Below are positions 7,607-17,471 of a stretch of 64,000 bases of DNA, one piece after another (the stretch's first letter is position 1; every line of letters starts with the position of its first letter). Both the position numbers and the translations under genes were made by a program. The stretch spans positions 1 through 64,000 of the forward strand of contig DUBS01000044.1 of NCBI GenBank assembly GCA_012960225.1, read 5' to 3'. Origin of the DNA: Gemmatimonadota bacterium. Lineage in GTDB: Bacteria; Gemmatimonadota; Gemmatimonadetes; Longimicrobiales; Gaopeijiaceae. Below the pieces are notes generated by a model that saw only the letters and a program-made list of their open reading frames with translations, had not been told where the DNA came from and did not search any database.

Positions 7607-8980
7607 TTGTTCGAGAAGGTTCTGATAGCGAACCGTGGGGAGATTGCGCTTCGGATTATACGGGCTTGCCATGAATTAGGAGTACAAACAGTTGCCGTGT
7701 ACTCTGAGGCTGATCGAGAATCTCTACATGTCCGGTTTGCAGACGAAGATGTCTGTATCGGTGAAGCGCCGCCGGTCGATAGCTATTTAAATATTCCACG
7801 GATCATTGCTGCGGCAGAGGTCACAGGTGCCGAGGCGATTCACCCTGGGTATGGCTTTCTCTCAGAGAATGCTGAATTCAGTGAGATCTGTGTCCAATCT
7901 GGCTTGGAGTTCATTGGACCCACCCCCGTGCAGATCAGCTCGATGGGAGACAAGTCCCGAGCGCGGCAGAAGATGAAGGATGTCGGTGTGCCGACGATAC
8001 CAGGGTCCGATAGTGTAGTCTCAGATGTCGATGAGGCTAGGGAGCTGGCGAAAGAGATCGGATTCCCGATCATGATAAAAGCCTCGGCGGGTGGTGGCGG
8101 TAAGGGCATGCGCATCGTTGAGGACCCGGAACGCTTCCTCAACTTGCTTAATGCAGCCCGGGCAGAAGCGAAAGCCAGCTTCGGTGATGATCGGGTATAT
8201 CTGGAGCGCTGTATCCCGCGTCCACGCCATATCGAGATTCAAGTATTTGGTGATGCAGAGGGTCGAGTTGTGCATCTAGGGGAGCGGGAGTGTTCTATAC
8301 AGAGGAGGCACCAGAAGTTGGTAGAAGAGGCGCCGTCACCTGCTCTTTCCCCTGAACTCAGACAAGAGATGGGAGAGGCAGCGATTCTAGCTGCGAGATC
8401 TATCGATTATGTGGGTGCTGGAACTGTAGAGTTCCTGTTGGATGAGGATGGCTCGTTCTATTTCTTGGAAATGAACACGCGGATTCAGGTCGAGCACGCG
8501 GTCACAGAGGTTACAACGGGATTTGACCTGGTAAAGGAACAGATCCGTGTCGCCGCAGGTGAGGCACTGGCATTTCCTACGAATGACTTAGTCAATCTCC
8601 ACCAGCGTGGACACGCGATAGAGTTTCGGGTGAATGCTGAGGATCCGGATAGGAATTTCATACCAGGTCCTGGCAAGATTACAACGTTTCACCCTCCTGG
8701 CGGACCCGGTATTCGGATCGACACACACGTTTACGCTGGCTATAACGTGCCGCCCTACTACGACTCACTTCTTGCAAAATTGATTGTTAGTGGTGCGACG
8801 CGAGAGGAGGCGATTCTCCGCGCACGGCACTCGCTAGAGCAGTTCATCATTGAGGGTATCCCTACGACACTGCCATTCCTTCGGAGAATCCTAGAGGATG
8901 ACGCATTCCTAGAGGGGGATATCGATACGAGTTTTGTAGCTCGGATGTTAGGCGAAACTGATGACCGGATTGAAGCGTGA
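7607..8980 (+). CDS. accC: Biotin carboxylase subunit of acetyl-CoA carboxylase
   Basis: It carboxylates biotin on AccB using ATP and bicarbonate. The 457 residues cover the pre-ATP-grasp domain (FEKVLIANRGEIALRIIRAC), the ATP-grasp domain with the glycine-rich loop KASAGGGGKGMR (about residues 158-169) and ECSIQRRHQKL. The catalytic EMNTRIQVEHAVTE motif and the C-terminal biotin carboxylase domain follow. Length equals stand-alone AccC, not a fused propionyl-CoA carboxylase. The start is TTG, which gives the expected LFEKVLIANRGE beginning; no in-frame ATG fits better. Confidence 0.96.
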   Translation: MFEKVLIANRGEIALRIIRACHELGVQTVAVYSEADRESLHVRFADEDVCIGEAPPVDSYLNIPRIIAAAEVTGAEAIHPGYGFLSENAEFSEICVQSGLEFIGPTPVQISSMGDKSRARQKMKDVGVPTIPGSDSVVSDVDEARELAKEIGFPIMIKASAGGGGKGMRIVEDPERFLNLLNAARAEAKASFGDDRVYLERCIPRPRHIEIQVFGDAEGRVVHLGERECSIQRRHQKLVEEAPSPALSPELRQEMGEAAILAARSIDYVGAGTVEFLLDEDGSFYFLEMNTRIQVEHAVTEVTTGFDLVKEQIRVAAGEALAFPTNDLVNLHQRGHAIEFRVNAEDPDRNFIPGPGKITTFHPPGGPGIRIDTHVYAGYNVPPYYDSLLAKLIVSGATREEAILRARHSLEQFIIEGIPTTLPFLRRILEDDAFLEGDIDTSFVARMLGETDDRIEA

Positions 8981-9013
8981 AAATAGGTATGGAGTTAGCG
9001 CTTTCGGAGACTG

Positions 9014-11452
9014 ATGTGGAGACTCTTGCTTGATGTACAAATCATGCTAACTAGGGAACAAAGACAGCAGATTCTAGGGGTTTGTCTACTAGGTCTTGCC
9101 CTATTTGCGCTTGTGTCTCTTTTGCCTGATTCGTGGTTTGGTGGAGTAGGTGACAGGATTTCTGTGGGTATCGTCGGATGGACTCTCGGTGATTTCCTCT
9201 ATGCTTTAATCGGTTATTCTGCTTTTCTGGTCCCAGTCCTATTGCTTTTTCTAGGTCTTCACATTGGTGAGTGGATTGCAGAGGACTGGACGGTCAGGCT
9301 CTCCGTTCTTACCGCTGGGCTCATCGCGCTTCTGCCAATCTTCATGTCTCTCTGGCTTAACGACCCGAGCGCTGGAGCTGGGTGGTTTGGAAAAAGTTTG
9401 GGAGCAGCTCTGGTCAGCCTCATTGGCGTTGTCGGAGCGACAATCGTGACGGGCACAGGTCTTGTGATTCTTTCGATTGGAACGTTGGCATGGAATCCTC
9501 TCATCTCTGTGTATAGAGGGATGCTTGCTAGTGGTGAAATGGCCGGACGTACTGCAAAGGCCGTTGCAGATCGCGGGCGGGAGTTTGCAGAAGCTCGAGC
9601 TCAAGCTGTAGCAGAGCCAGATTCGAGCAAAGCAGCATCGGGTGATCCATTACCTGGGCTGGAGCCGGAATGGATGGAATCGGAAGAGGATGAAGGAAAA
9701 GGAGCTTCAGAGAGCGAAATACCACCTCCGGATAATATTGATCCGGACCCTTTGCCGGATGAAGTACCAGGTCTGGGTGACGTTGAGGATGCGTCTTCAG
9801 ATGTTGTAGCTGATGAGGATCTCGAGTCTACGGACTTGGTTGGTGACGAGGTTGAGGTGGACGAGCGCGAGAGTATTCCAACCAGTACGTCACAGGAAAC
9901 TGAAATCGAGCATGAGGTCCCGCCGATGGGGCTTCTATCTGGTCCTGATAATCGAGACGATGACGATATGGACCGGCAGCTTGAAGAGTTGGGCCATGTC
10001 CTGATAGAGAAGCTTCTTACTTTTAATGTTGAGAGTTCCCTGGGTGACCGAACAACTGGGCCAATGGTAACGCAATTCGAGGTTATTCCTGCACCAGGTG
10101 TAAAGGTGAACCGAATAGCCAACCTCGATGCTGATCTTGCCTTGGCTATGAAAGCGAAAAGCGTCCGAATTGTCGCTCCTATACCAGGTAGGGGCGCTGT
10201 AGGTGTCGAAATCCCTAATCCAAAGCCTGAAATCGTGAATCTTAGGGAGGTGCTGGAGGCACCAGAGTTTAAGCACGCTAAGGGGGAGCTCCCCCTCGCC
10301 CTTGGAAAGGACTTAAACGGTCGTCCGTACGTTTCGTCGCTGGAGAAGATGCCGCATGTGCTAATTGCAGGGGCAACAGGTTCAGGAAAGTCGGTTTGCT
10401 TAAATACAATCGTCACAAGTTTGGTATACCGCCATACTCCGGAGACCCTCAGGCTTCTGATGATTGATCCAAAGATGGTCGAACTCTCTGTCTACTCGAG
10501 GCTGCCACACCTCAGGCACAATGTCGTGACAGACCCTCGTGATGCGGCTGGGGTACTCAAGTGGGCTGTTATCGAGATGGAACGGCGCTATCGCCTACTT
10601 AAGGCGAACTATGTTCGGTCGATTGCGGAGTTCAATCGCAAGGTCCGCGATGGCGTGACGATGAAGCGTTTTGAACCGGATGGGCCAGAAGGATTTGAAG
10701 ATCGATGGATCTATCAGGATGGTATTATCCCCTACATCGTCGTTGTGGTAGATGAGTTGGCTGATTTGATGGTGACTGTGCAGGCTGAGGTGGAGAGGCC
10801 GCTTACTCAACTTGCCCAAAAGGCTCGTGCGATAGGGATCCATTTGATCGTGGCGACCCAGCGTCCGTCAGTGAACGTGATCACTGGTCTCATTAAGGCG
10901 AACTTCCCCACACGCATCGCTTTCCGTGTGGCATCCAAGACTGACTCACGTACAATCCTCGACCAAAATGGAGCGGATGCTCTACTTGGAAACGGTGACA
11001 TGCTGTTTCTTCCGCCCGGGCAAAGTGACCCGGTTCGAATACAAGGCGCGTACCTCCCAACCGAAGACACCGAGCGGCTCATGGGTTGGTACACCGAGTT
11101 GATTGAGCAGCATAGCGAGGGTGTTGTTTCTGTCGAACCAGGGTTAGAGACCGATATCCTAGAAGAGATGCGTGGTCGGGAACTTGAGGAAGCGGAAATC
11201 ACCTCAGAGGAAATTGGTGGCGAATGGGATGAGTTGTTCCAGGAAGCAGCCGAGGTCTGTATACAGAACGGTACGGGTTCGACTTCACTTCTGCAGAGAC
11301 GATTAAGCATCGGCTACGGGAGGGCAGCACGTATTGTTGATCAACTCTTTGATGCAGGGGTGCTCGGTCCTTCTGATGGAGCCAAGGGGCGTGAGGTCCT
11401 TATGTCGATGAGTGATCTTAGTGGCATGTTTGGCTTTGAGGACGACAGCTGA
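9014..11452 (+). CDS. ftsK: DNA translocase FtsK/SpoIIIE
   Basis: FtsK pumps chromosome ends across the septum and activates dimer resolution at dif. The 812 residues hold about four N-terminal membrane helices (residues 20-165) and an acidic, low-complexity linker (about 200-310). The motor follows, with Walker A GATGSGKSVCLNT near residue 454, Walker B IVVVVDELADLM and the ATQRPSVNVITGLIKANFPTRIAF region. A C-terminal winged-helix gamma domain ends it (TSLLQRRLSIGYGRAARI). The start is ATG at 9014; an ATG at 9044 is a reasonable alternative. Its stop overlaps the lolA start (TGATG). Confidence 0.96.
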   Translation: MWRLLLDVQIMLTREQRQQILGVCLLGLALFALVSLLPDSWFGGVGDRISVGIVGWTLGDFLYALIGYSAFLVPVLLLFLGLHIGEWIAEDWTVRLSVLTAGLIALLPIFMSLWLNDPSAGAGWFGKSLGAALVSLIGVVGATIVTGTGLVILSIGTLAWNPLISVYRGMLASGEMAGRTAKAVADRGREFAEARAQAVAEPDSSKAASGDPLPGLEPEWMESEEDEGKGASESEIPPPDNIDPDPLPDEVPGLGDVEDASSDVVADEDLESTDLVGDEVEVDERESIPTSTSQETEIEHEVPPMGLLSGPDNRDDDDMDRQLEELGHVLIEKLLTFNVESSLGDRTTGPMVTQFEVIPAPGVKVNRIANLDADLALAMKAKSVRIVAPIPGRGAVGVEIPNPKPEIVNLREVLEAPEFKHAKGELPLALGKDLNGRPYVSSLEKMPHVLIAGATGSGKSVCLNTIVTSLVYRHTPETLRLLMIDPKMVELSVYSRLPHLRHNVVTDPRDAAGVLKWAVIEMERRYRLLKANYVRSIAEFNRKVRDGVTMKRFEPDGPEGFEDRWIYQDGIIPYIVVVVDELADLMVTVQAEVERPLTQLAQKARAIGIHLIVATQRPSVNVITGLIKANFPTRIAFRVASKTDSRTILDQNGADALLGNGDMLFLPPGQSDPVRIQGAYLPTEDTERLMGWYTELIEQHSEGVVSVEPGLETDILEEMRGRELEEAEITSEEIGGEWDELFQEAAEVCIQNGTGSTSLLQRRLSIGYGRAARIVDQLFDAGVLGPSDGAKGREVLMSMSDLSGMFGFEDDS

Positions 11453-12144
11453 TGTCGAGTTCGTGTTGGCCAGCTATCCGATTGTGTCTGCTTTTGACTT
11501 TAGCTTTCACCCCGGGAAATGGGGGTGCGCAGAACACAGTAAGTGAGAGTGACCAAGTTGCTGCGATGAAGATTCTTGAGTCCGCGGCGATTCACTACCG
11601 CGGCATCGATACGCTCTGTGCAGACTTCACTCAACACTTGCTAGTTCCGCTCTTGGGTGAAGACCGAACTGGGGTTGGCCAACTTTGCCAAGCACAGCCA
11701 AATCGGTTCGTGATGCGCTTCTCTGACCCTGAGGGCGATCTCGTACTAGTCGACGGATCATTCGTATGGCTGTATTACCCGAGCTTAGACCCTAAGCAGG
11801 TGTTCAAGGTGCCGATGGTTGAGAATGGGGGGCACTATGATTTTCACCGGGAATTCTTAGATCAACCCGCCCGGAAATATCAGGTGACCTATGAACATGA
11901 GGACAAGGTCGCTGGCCAGCCTACACATCGATTACGGTTGATCCCGCTTGTACCCGCACAATATGAAGCTGCCGTGGTATGGATTGACCAGGCACAGCCG
12001 CTACTGAGGCAGATTCGTATCGAGGAAGAGAACGGCTCCGTTCGTACTATCACTATGGAACGTATTGATTTTAATCCGGCCTCTTTGCCCGAGGACTGGT
12101 TTACATTCACGCCGCCCGAGGGGGCGCATGTGATCTCAGGTTAA
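11452..12144 (+). CDS. lolA: Outer-membrane lipoprotein carrier protein LolA
   Basis: LolA ferries lipoproteins through the periplasm from the LolCDE exporter to the outer membrane. The 230-residue protein has a signal peptide (about residues 1-26, AIRLCLLLTLAFTPG with cleavage near GGAQ). The LolA half-barrel then shows TLCADFTQHL, RFVMRFSDPEGDLVLVDGSFVWLYYPSLD and a terminal PEDWFTFTPPEGAHVI. The ftsK-lolA order is common in bacteria. No LolB or LolCDE is in the window. Confidence 0.9.
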   Translation: MSSSCWPAIRLCLLLTLAFTPGNGGAQNTVSESDQVAAMKILESAAIHYRGIDTLCADFTQHLLVPLLGEDRTGVGQLCQAQPNRFVMRFSDPEGDLVLVDGSFVWLYYPSLDPKQVFKVPMVENGGHYDFHREFLDQPARKYQVTYEHEDKVAGQPTHRLRLIPLVPAQYEAAVVWIDQAQPLLRQIRIEEENGSVRTITMERIDFNPASLPEDWFTFTPPEGAHVISG

Positions 12145-12161
12145 GGGAGTTCAGACCGAGG

Positions 12162-13607
12162 ATGCGTACCAGAGATCTGCCTGTATTCCCGCTTGTCCCG
12201 AATCCGGTAAGACCGGACGTTAACCCGGACGTCGCGCCAGTCAGACATGAGTTCGAAGCCGTGGGTAGTCCAGATGGCCCTCGCGTCGCCCTCGTAACAC
12301 TCGGTTGCGATAAGAATACCGTCGATTCAGAACGGATTATGGCTTCCTTGGTCGGCCATGGTGCTAGAGTATCATCGGATATCCGAGGGGCCGAGATCTT
12401 AATCATAAATACTTGTGGTTTCATACAGGATGCCAAGGAACAATCTGTAGAGACGATCTTGGATGCGTGTGATCTAAAGGCTCGGGGACACTTGAATGCT
12501 GTAGTGGCAGTCGGGTGTCTTGTGCAGAGGTACAAGACGGAACTCGAGCTCGAGATTCCTGAGGTCGACTTCTTCATGGAATTGACTGAACTACAGGGTC
12601 TTGTTCCTGAGTTGCGGAGGCGTGGCCTCCTGCCTGCTACTCAGTCGATCCCGACTATGGAGCAACCCCTGAGGATCCTATCCACGGAGACCCCTCATAC
12701 GTCATACCTCAAGATCAGTGAAGGTTGTGACCATACCTGTGCCTTCTGTGCGATTCCGCTGATGCGAGGCCTTCACCGCTCTGAGCCCGTTGAGGATCTG
12801 GTTAGAGAAGCCGCAGGGCTAGGAGTTCAGGGGGTAAAGGAGATCAATGTGATCTCACAAGACACGACTTGGTACGGCCGCGACAGGAAACGACTTGATC
12901 CATCAGCCCCACTACTCCCAGATCTTCTGCGGGCACTTTTAATGGGGACGGACGTGCCCTGGTTTAGGCTTTTTTACATGTACCCGTCAGGTATTACATC
13001 TGAACTGATTGAATTAATTGCGAATGAGGATCGAATCTTACCGTACTTAGATATGCCGATCCAACATGGTGCCGACCGAATGCTTCGGCTTATGAGACGC
13101 CCGGAGCGTCAGGTGACCATACGTCGGGGGGTCGAGCAGCTTAGGCAGGCAATCCCGGAACTCACTCTAAGAACAACAGTGATTCTAGGCTTTCCAGGAG
13201 AGACAGATGATGACTTTGCCGAGATGCTTGACTTCCTCGCAGAGATCAGGTTCGAGCGGGTTGGAGCTTTCGCCTACTCTAAGGAAGAGGGTACTAGAGC
13301 TGCTGAGATGGAAGGGCACGTCCCCATTGAACTTATGAATGAGCGCATGGGAGAGCTAATGGACGTCCAACGAGAAATCAGCTTCGAGAAGAACACAGAA
13401 CTCGTTGGTCAACGCTCGATGGTTCTCGTGGATCGAGTCCTAGAGGAAGATGGTGATTTTGATGCTGTCGCCAGGACTATTGGACAGGCGTTAGATGTAG
13501 ATGGGGTCACGAATCTTTGTAACGCAGCAGATGTGCAGTCTGGAAACATGATCGAAGTCGAGATTGTCGACTGTCTAGACTATGATCTAATTGGTACAGT
13601 CATTTAG
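12162..13607 (+). CDS. rimO: Ribosomal protein uS12 methylthiotransferase RimO
   Basis: RimO adds a methylthio group to an aspartate of ribosomal protein uS12, using two iron-sulphur clusters and S-adenosylmethionine. The 481 residues carry the N-terminal cluster cysteines at about 49 (TLGCDKNTVDSE), 85 (NTCGF) and 119 (VGCLVQRY). The radical-SAM motif CDHTCAFC follows (Cys189, 193, 196), then a C-terminal TRAM-like domain. LGCDKNTVDSE identifies RimO rather than MiaB. The first 40 residues are a proline-rich extension not usual in the family, so a later start cannot be excluded, although no better ATG precedes RVALVTLGC. Confidence 0.94.
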   Translation: MRTRDLPVFPLVPNPVRPDVNPDVAPVRHEFEAVGSPDGPRVALVTLGCDKNTVDSERIMASLVGHGARVSSDIRGAEILIINTCGFIQDAKEQSVETILDACDLKARGHLNAVVAVGCLVQRYKTELELEIPEVDFFMELTELQGLVPELRRRGLLPATQSIPTMEQPLRILSTETPHTSYLKISEGCDHTCAFCAIPLMRGLHRSEPVEDLVREAAGLGVQGVKEINVISQDTTWYGRDRKRLDPSAPLLPDLLRALLMGTDVPWFRLFYMYPSGITSELIELIANEDRILPYLDMPIQHGADRMLRLMRRPERQVTIRRGVEQLRQAIPELTLRTTVILGFPGETDDDFAEMLDFLAEIRFERVGAFAYSKEEGTRAAEMEGHVPIELMNERMGELMDVQREISFEKNTELVGQRSMVLVDRVLEEDGDFDAVARTIGQALDVDGVTNLCNAADVQSGNMIEVEIVDCLDYDLIGTVI

Positions 13608-13656
13608 TCGTAAGCTTTCGAGACCGCAGGTGGATGCTGTAGAGGAGGGCTTCGCG

Positions 13657-14334
13657 ATGGGCTTCAGGAAATGGATCGGAGGACTCGTGCTTGTCCTGTT
13701 GATCATTAGACCAGGATTCGGCGTGAGTCAGGAGTTAGCAGACCTAGACTACGATAAGCTGTCTTTTCGGGGTGTGGGCATTGAGTGGGGTAAGCTGTAC
13801 CCGACTCGAGTGGACCAAGCCGAGAGTTATGGTATACGTATTGATCTGGGATACTTGGGCCCCGGGCTGCGTATACTACCTGGAGTGAGTTATTGGACTT
13901 CACCTCTTACAACCCGAGAGATCGTTAGGTTGGAGGATCGTGTAGCAACCCTAGTCCAGAGTCAGACTGATGGGCTTCAGCCGGTTGTCGACTTGGGGAT
14001 GATCGAGTGGAGAGATATCTCTTTTTCCCTAGATGGGCAGGTTGTATGGGAGGTCCCTCTCGATTTCTTGACCTTTGCCGGACTCGGTGTTGCGGCTCAT
14101 GTATTAAATGGAGAGGGTGCGTCGATCAATGGCACGTTCATTGAAGACTTGCTCGACTCTGTAACTGCTGGTTTCAATCTGCACGCCGGCCTCGAATATC
14201 CTGTGACTAATTGGTTTAGGATTTATGGGCTCGGGCGTTATGAAGTCCTTGGTGACTTACAGTACTTCAATACAAGGTTTGGGGTGCAGGTAATGATTGG
14301 TGACAACGCGCCTGGTGAAGAGCGGGGTCGATGA
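13657..14334 (+). CDS. Putative outer-membrane beta-barrel protein
   Basis: From the ATG at 13657, preceded by a strong GAGGAGGG site, the protein has 225 residues. A signal peptide (KWIGGLVLVLLIIRPGFG) leads into repeated amphipathic strands such as YGIRIDLGYLGPGLRILPGVSYW and RIYGLGRYEVLGDLQYFNTRFGVQVMIG, typical of small eight-strand barrels. The open frame extends back to 13591, overlapping rimO, but that extension lacks a ribosome site. The stop overlaps the lnt start by four bases (ATGA). No specific family or ligand is recognisable. Confidence 0.72.
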   Translation: MGFRKWIGGLVLVLLIIRPGFGVSQELADLDYDKLSFRGVGIEWGKLYPTRVDQAESYGIRIDLGYLGPGLRILPGVSYWTSPLTTREIVRLEDRVATLVQSQTDGLQPVVDLGMIEWRDISFSLDGQVVWEVPLDFLTFAGLGVAAHVLNGEGASINGTFIEDLLDSVTAGFNLHAGLEYPVTNWFRIYGLGRYEVLGDLQYFNTRFGVQVMIGDNAPGEERGR

Positions 14335-15965
14335 CCAATACGATCAACTTAGCTCGCCGCCACTTCACGAGTGCTAGAGTTCTCTTGTGGCCCCGGCCTG
14401 GCGAACGTCTACTTCCAGCACTCTCTGGCATTCTCCTCGCAGCCTCATTTCCGCCTCTTCATCTTTTTGTCCCCCCCTTTGTCGGCTTGGTCCCGTTTGC
14501 GCTTTGGGTCCAAGATTTGAGTCGTGATGCTGAAGGGCGTCACGCCGCGGTGCGTGGTTCTCTGGTCTTTGGATCGATCTATTTTGGGCTCGTCTTCTAC
14601 TGGATCCTGATTGCACTGATCTGGTTTACTCTGCTTGCGATTCCGGCGTTCCTCGGCTTGATGATGATGTTTGTCGGTTTGGCTGCCTTTTTTGGCTGGT
14701 CGCTCCACCATTTTCTGCACACTGTGCGCGCGCCACTCTGGATCGCACTACCCATCGCTTGGACAGCCGCTGAGTGGTTCCGAGCGCACTGGCCGAGCAC
14801 GTTGGCGTCTTCATGGTTGGGACTCGGGACATCCTTGACCGGTTTCCCAGAGTTGGTTGGCTTTGCTGAGATCGTAGGGGCCCGAGGTGTGACACTATGG
14901 CTAGCTCTAGTGAATGGACTCATAGCGTCACTAGTGCTCGATCTGCGTGCCCGACGAGGGTGGGGACAGAAGAGCTTATTGATCTTGCTCGCCATCACCG
15001 TGCCCATGGGTTGGGGTTTGTGGCGTGCAGAGACGCTCCAACTGCGTGAAGCCGGGCGCGTTGCGGTGGTGCAACCGAACATACCCGAGCACATCAAACT
15101 AGATCAGCGGATAGCCATAGATAGCACTCACGCTTCGTTGAGCCGACTCATGCAAGGCATCAAGCCCGGTTCGGTTGATCTTGTTGTTATGCCAGAAGTG
15201 ACACTGCCTGTATTCCCGAAAGCCGAGGTGTATTCAGGGTTTGTAGCTCCAATACTAAATTATGCCCACGAACTCGGTGTCCCGGTTGTCTTCGGAGCTA
15301 CGGGCTTCACTGGTGATATCTACGGGGAGTTCACGCCATTCAATTCTGCTTTCGTTATGGAACCGAGTGGTCTCACAGACTTTCAGTACGATAAGAGGTA
15401 CTTGGTACCTTTCGTCGAGCGCGTTCCATTCTTGCCGGATTCCTGGCTTACCGGACTTCCTTACTTTGGTGGGTTCGGTGTTGGCAGTGGCTGGCCTCTT
15501 TTGAAGGTCAATGGTAGTACCTACGGCGTACTAATCTGCTATGAATCAACCTATCCTGAGGGGGCTCGCACCTTCAGGCTCAAAGGGGCCGAAGTACTTC
15601 TCAACATCACTAACGATGCTTGGTATGGCAGAGAACCGTTGTATGCTCGAACGACTGCCCTCTGGCAGCATCCTGCACATTTGGTGATGCGGGCAATAGA
15701 GAACCGAATGGGTATAGCTCGCTCTGCCAACACAGGTATTTCTCTATACGTTGATCCTATCGGGCGTGTTCATGGCCAAACTGACCTCTTTGAGTCAGAT
15801 ATCAGGATCGATAATGTCCTCACTACCGACGAAATCACCTTTTTTACTCGTTTCGGCGATCTTGCTGGAAATGGTGCGGCGTTTGCTGCTTTTCTGCTTA
15901 TACTAGCTTCTTTGAAGTTCAGCAGACGCTCCGCGTCCCTGGACCCTTCTGAAGCACAGGTTTAG
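14331..15965 (+). CDS. lnt: Apolipoprotein N-acyltransferase
   Basis: Lnt adds the third acyl chain to the N-terminal cysteine of lipoproteins in the inner membrane, the step that licenses Lol transport. The 544 residues have about seven membrane helices (residues 25-230) and a periplasmic nitrilase domain (about 240-500). The catalytic triad is visible: Glu in VVMPEVTLPVF (about 288), Lys in YDKRYLVPFVERVP (about 354) and Cys in LICYEST (about 402). A last helix follows. Lgt and LspA are not in the window. Presence of Lnt together with LolA confirms a diderm lipoprotein pathway. Confidence 0.96.
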   Translation: MTNTINLARRHFTSARVLLWPRPGERLLPALSGILLAASFPPLHLFVPPFVGLVPFALWVQDLSRDAEGRHAAVRGSLVFGSIYFGLVFYWILIALIWFTLLAIPAFLGLMMMFVGLAAFFGWSLHHFLHTVRAPLWIALPIAWTAAEWFRAHWPSTLASSWLGLGTSLTGFPELVGFAEIVGARGVTLWLALVNGLIASLVLDLRARRGWGQKSLLILLAITVPMGWGLWRAETLQLREAGRVAVVQPNIPEHIKLDQRIAIDSTHASLSRLMQGIKPGSVDLVVMPEVTLPVFPKAEVYSGFVAPILNYAHELGVPVVFGATGFTGDIYGEFTPFNSAFVMEPSGLTDFQYDKRYLVPFVERVPFLPDSWLTGLPYFGGFGVGSGWPLLKVNGSTYGVLICYESTYPEGARTFRLKGAEVLLNITNDAWYGREPLYARTTALWQHPAHLVMRAIENRMGIARSANTGISLYVDPIGRVHGQTDLFESDIRIDNVLTTDEITFFTRFGDLAGNGAAFAAFLLILASLKFSRRSASLDPSEAQV

Positions 15966-16016
15966 CTTTTCTTCCCTATTCTGTAGAGGATTGCTTGGGC
16001 ATCACTTTTCAGAACC

Positions 16017-16049
16017 AACGGGTGAGTATTTGAGTGTGAGAAGCCCGTT
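16017..16049 (+). promoter_or_regulatory. Possible leader hairpin upstream of rpmE
   Basis: AACGGG at 16017-16022 pairs with CCCGTT at 16044-16049 across a 21-base loop, ending 23 bases before the rpmE ATG and just ahead of its ribosome site. Ribosomal protein genes often have autoregulatory leaders, but a six-pair stem with a long loop is weak evidence. I record it only as a candidate. Confidence 0.2.
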
Positions 16050-16072
16050 TAACATTGTGTTTGGAGCAGGCC

Positions 16073-16282
16073 ATGAAACAGGGTATCCATCCCGATTTTA
16101 CTACGACGCCGGTCACGTGTGCCTGCGGTAACCGCTTCGATACAAAATCAACCGCAGAAGAGATCCATATTGAGATCTGTTCGGTATGCCACCCGTTCTA
16201 TACTGGTAAGCAACGTCTAGTGGATACGGCGGGCCGGGTTGACCGTTACAAGAGGAAATACGAGAAAGTCGCAGAGAAGTGA
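16073..16282 (+). CDS. rpmE: Large ribosomal subunit protein bL31, zinc-binding type
   Basis: A 69-residue protein of the 50S subunit central protuberance/bridge region. It has the family start MKQGIHPDF and the zinc ligands of the cysteine-containing bL31 form (CAC near residue 16 and CSVCHPFYTGKQ near residue 37), then DTAGRVDRYKRKY. The ATG at 16073 has a GGAGCAGG ribosome site; an upstream in-frame TTG at 16055 would add a non-homologous extension. bL31 next to prfA and prmC is a widespread arrangement. Confidence 0.96.
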   Translation: MKQGIHPDFTTTPVTCACGNRFDTKSTAEEIHIEICSVCHPFYTGKQRLVDTAGRVDRYKRKYEKVAEK

Positions 16283-16367
16283 TCACTGTGGCCGGAGTGG
16301 GGCTCCGGTCAACAACTGACCCCGGGGTTAGCACTAGAACGCCAGGGTCAGGACTGCGACCCTACCG

Positions 16368-17471
16368 ATGAAGCCTCCGACTCTAGATCCTCGATTACAC
16401 GAGCGCCTAAGAGGGGCGGAACGTCGTTTCAAAGAACTTGATATTGAACTTATCAGCCCTGAAGTGCTTAAGAGTCCCCAAAGGCTTCGTGAGCTTGGTC
16501 AGGAACGATCCAGACTAGAGGAAATCGTCGGACTTGGTCGTGAACTCGGTCAGGCGACCCAAGAGCTTGAAGGAGCTATAGAACTCCTGCAAGACTCGAC
16601 GGATGACGAGTTGCAAGCTCTAGCTGAGGAGGAGTGTGCGAGCCTCCAACAGCTCATCGAGAAGCTGCTTCTCGACCTTCGGGAGGTTCTGATTCCTAAG
16701 GACCCACTTTCTGATCGAGCGGCAGTTGTGGAGATTCGTGCCGGGACTGGAGGTGATGAGGCCGGGCTCTTTGCTGCTGATCTGATGCGAATGTATAGAC
16801 GACTAGCTGAACGAAAAGGTTGGTCGGTTGAGTTGATGAGCCACTCTGAGGGAATACCTGGATCGATCAAGGCGGTGATCTTCACCGTTCGTGGCAAAGG
16901 CGTTTACGGCCGCTTGCGTTACGAATCGGGGGTACACCGTGTTCAGCGCGTGCCAGAGACAGAGAGTCAAGGACGAATTCACACTTCTGCTGCAACTGTT
17001 GCAGTCCTCCCTGAAGCCGAGGAGGTCGATTTGCAGATCGATCCTAACGATCTCAGGATTGATGTATTCCGTTCTTCAGGACCAGGCGGACAGTCTGTGA
17101 ACACTACCGATTCAGCAGTGCGGATCACGCATATCCCAACTGGGCTGGTTGTATCCTGCCAAGACGAAAAATCTCAGCACAAGAACAAAGCGAAAGCCCT
17201 CAAGGTACTCCGGAGTCGCTTGTTAGATCGGATGGTTGCGGAACAAGAAGCTGAGCGAGCTCGTGCACGCAGAACACAAGTTGGTACAGGAGATCGTTCT
17301 GCGAAGATTCGCACTTATAACTTTCCTCAAGGCCGCGTCACTGACCATAGAATCGGTCTTACACTGCACCGTCTAGATGAAGTGCTAGATGGAGACCTGG
17401 AAGAGGTCATCTCCTCACTCAGACTCGCTGAGGAACAGGAGCGCCTTGAGGAGACCGAAGCTGGAGCTTAG
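16368..17471 (+). CDS. prfA: Peptide chain release factor 1
   Basis: RF1 recognises UAA and UAG and triggers peptide release. The 367 residues show the codon-recognition tripeptide region [14 protein letters not shown] (a PxT motif with Glu in the middle, where PAT or PVT is usual). The catalytic loop is [16 protein letters not shown], with GGQ at about residues 239-241, followed by [13 protein letters not shown]. There is no RF2-type frameshift site. It abuts prmC, whose product methylates the GGQ glutamine, with no bases between them. Confidence 0.96.
   Translation: MKPPTLDPRLHERLRGAERRFKELDIELISPEVLKSPQRLRELGQERSRLEEIVGLGRELGQATQELEGAIELLQDSTDDELQALAEEECASLQQLIEKLLLDLREVLIPKDPLSDRAAVVEIRAGTGGDEAGLFAADLMRMYRRLAERKGWSVELMSHSEGIPGSIKAVIFTVRGKGVYGRLRYESGVHRVQRVPETESQGRIHTSAATVAVLPEAEEVDLQIDPNDLRIDVFRSSGPGGQSVNTTDSAVRITHIPTGLVVSCQDEKSQHKNKAKALKVLRSRLLDRMVAEQEAERARARRTQVGTGDRSAKIRTYNFPQGRVTDHRIGLTLHRLDEVLDGDLEEVISSLRLAEEQERLEETEAGA

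Noticed and set aside
9601-10416. Long open frame (271 codons) antisense to ftsK
   Set aside because: It mirrors the acidic linker and motor of ftsK, is serine-rich in the way antisense frames of such genes are, and has no family motif or ribosome site.
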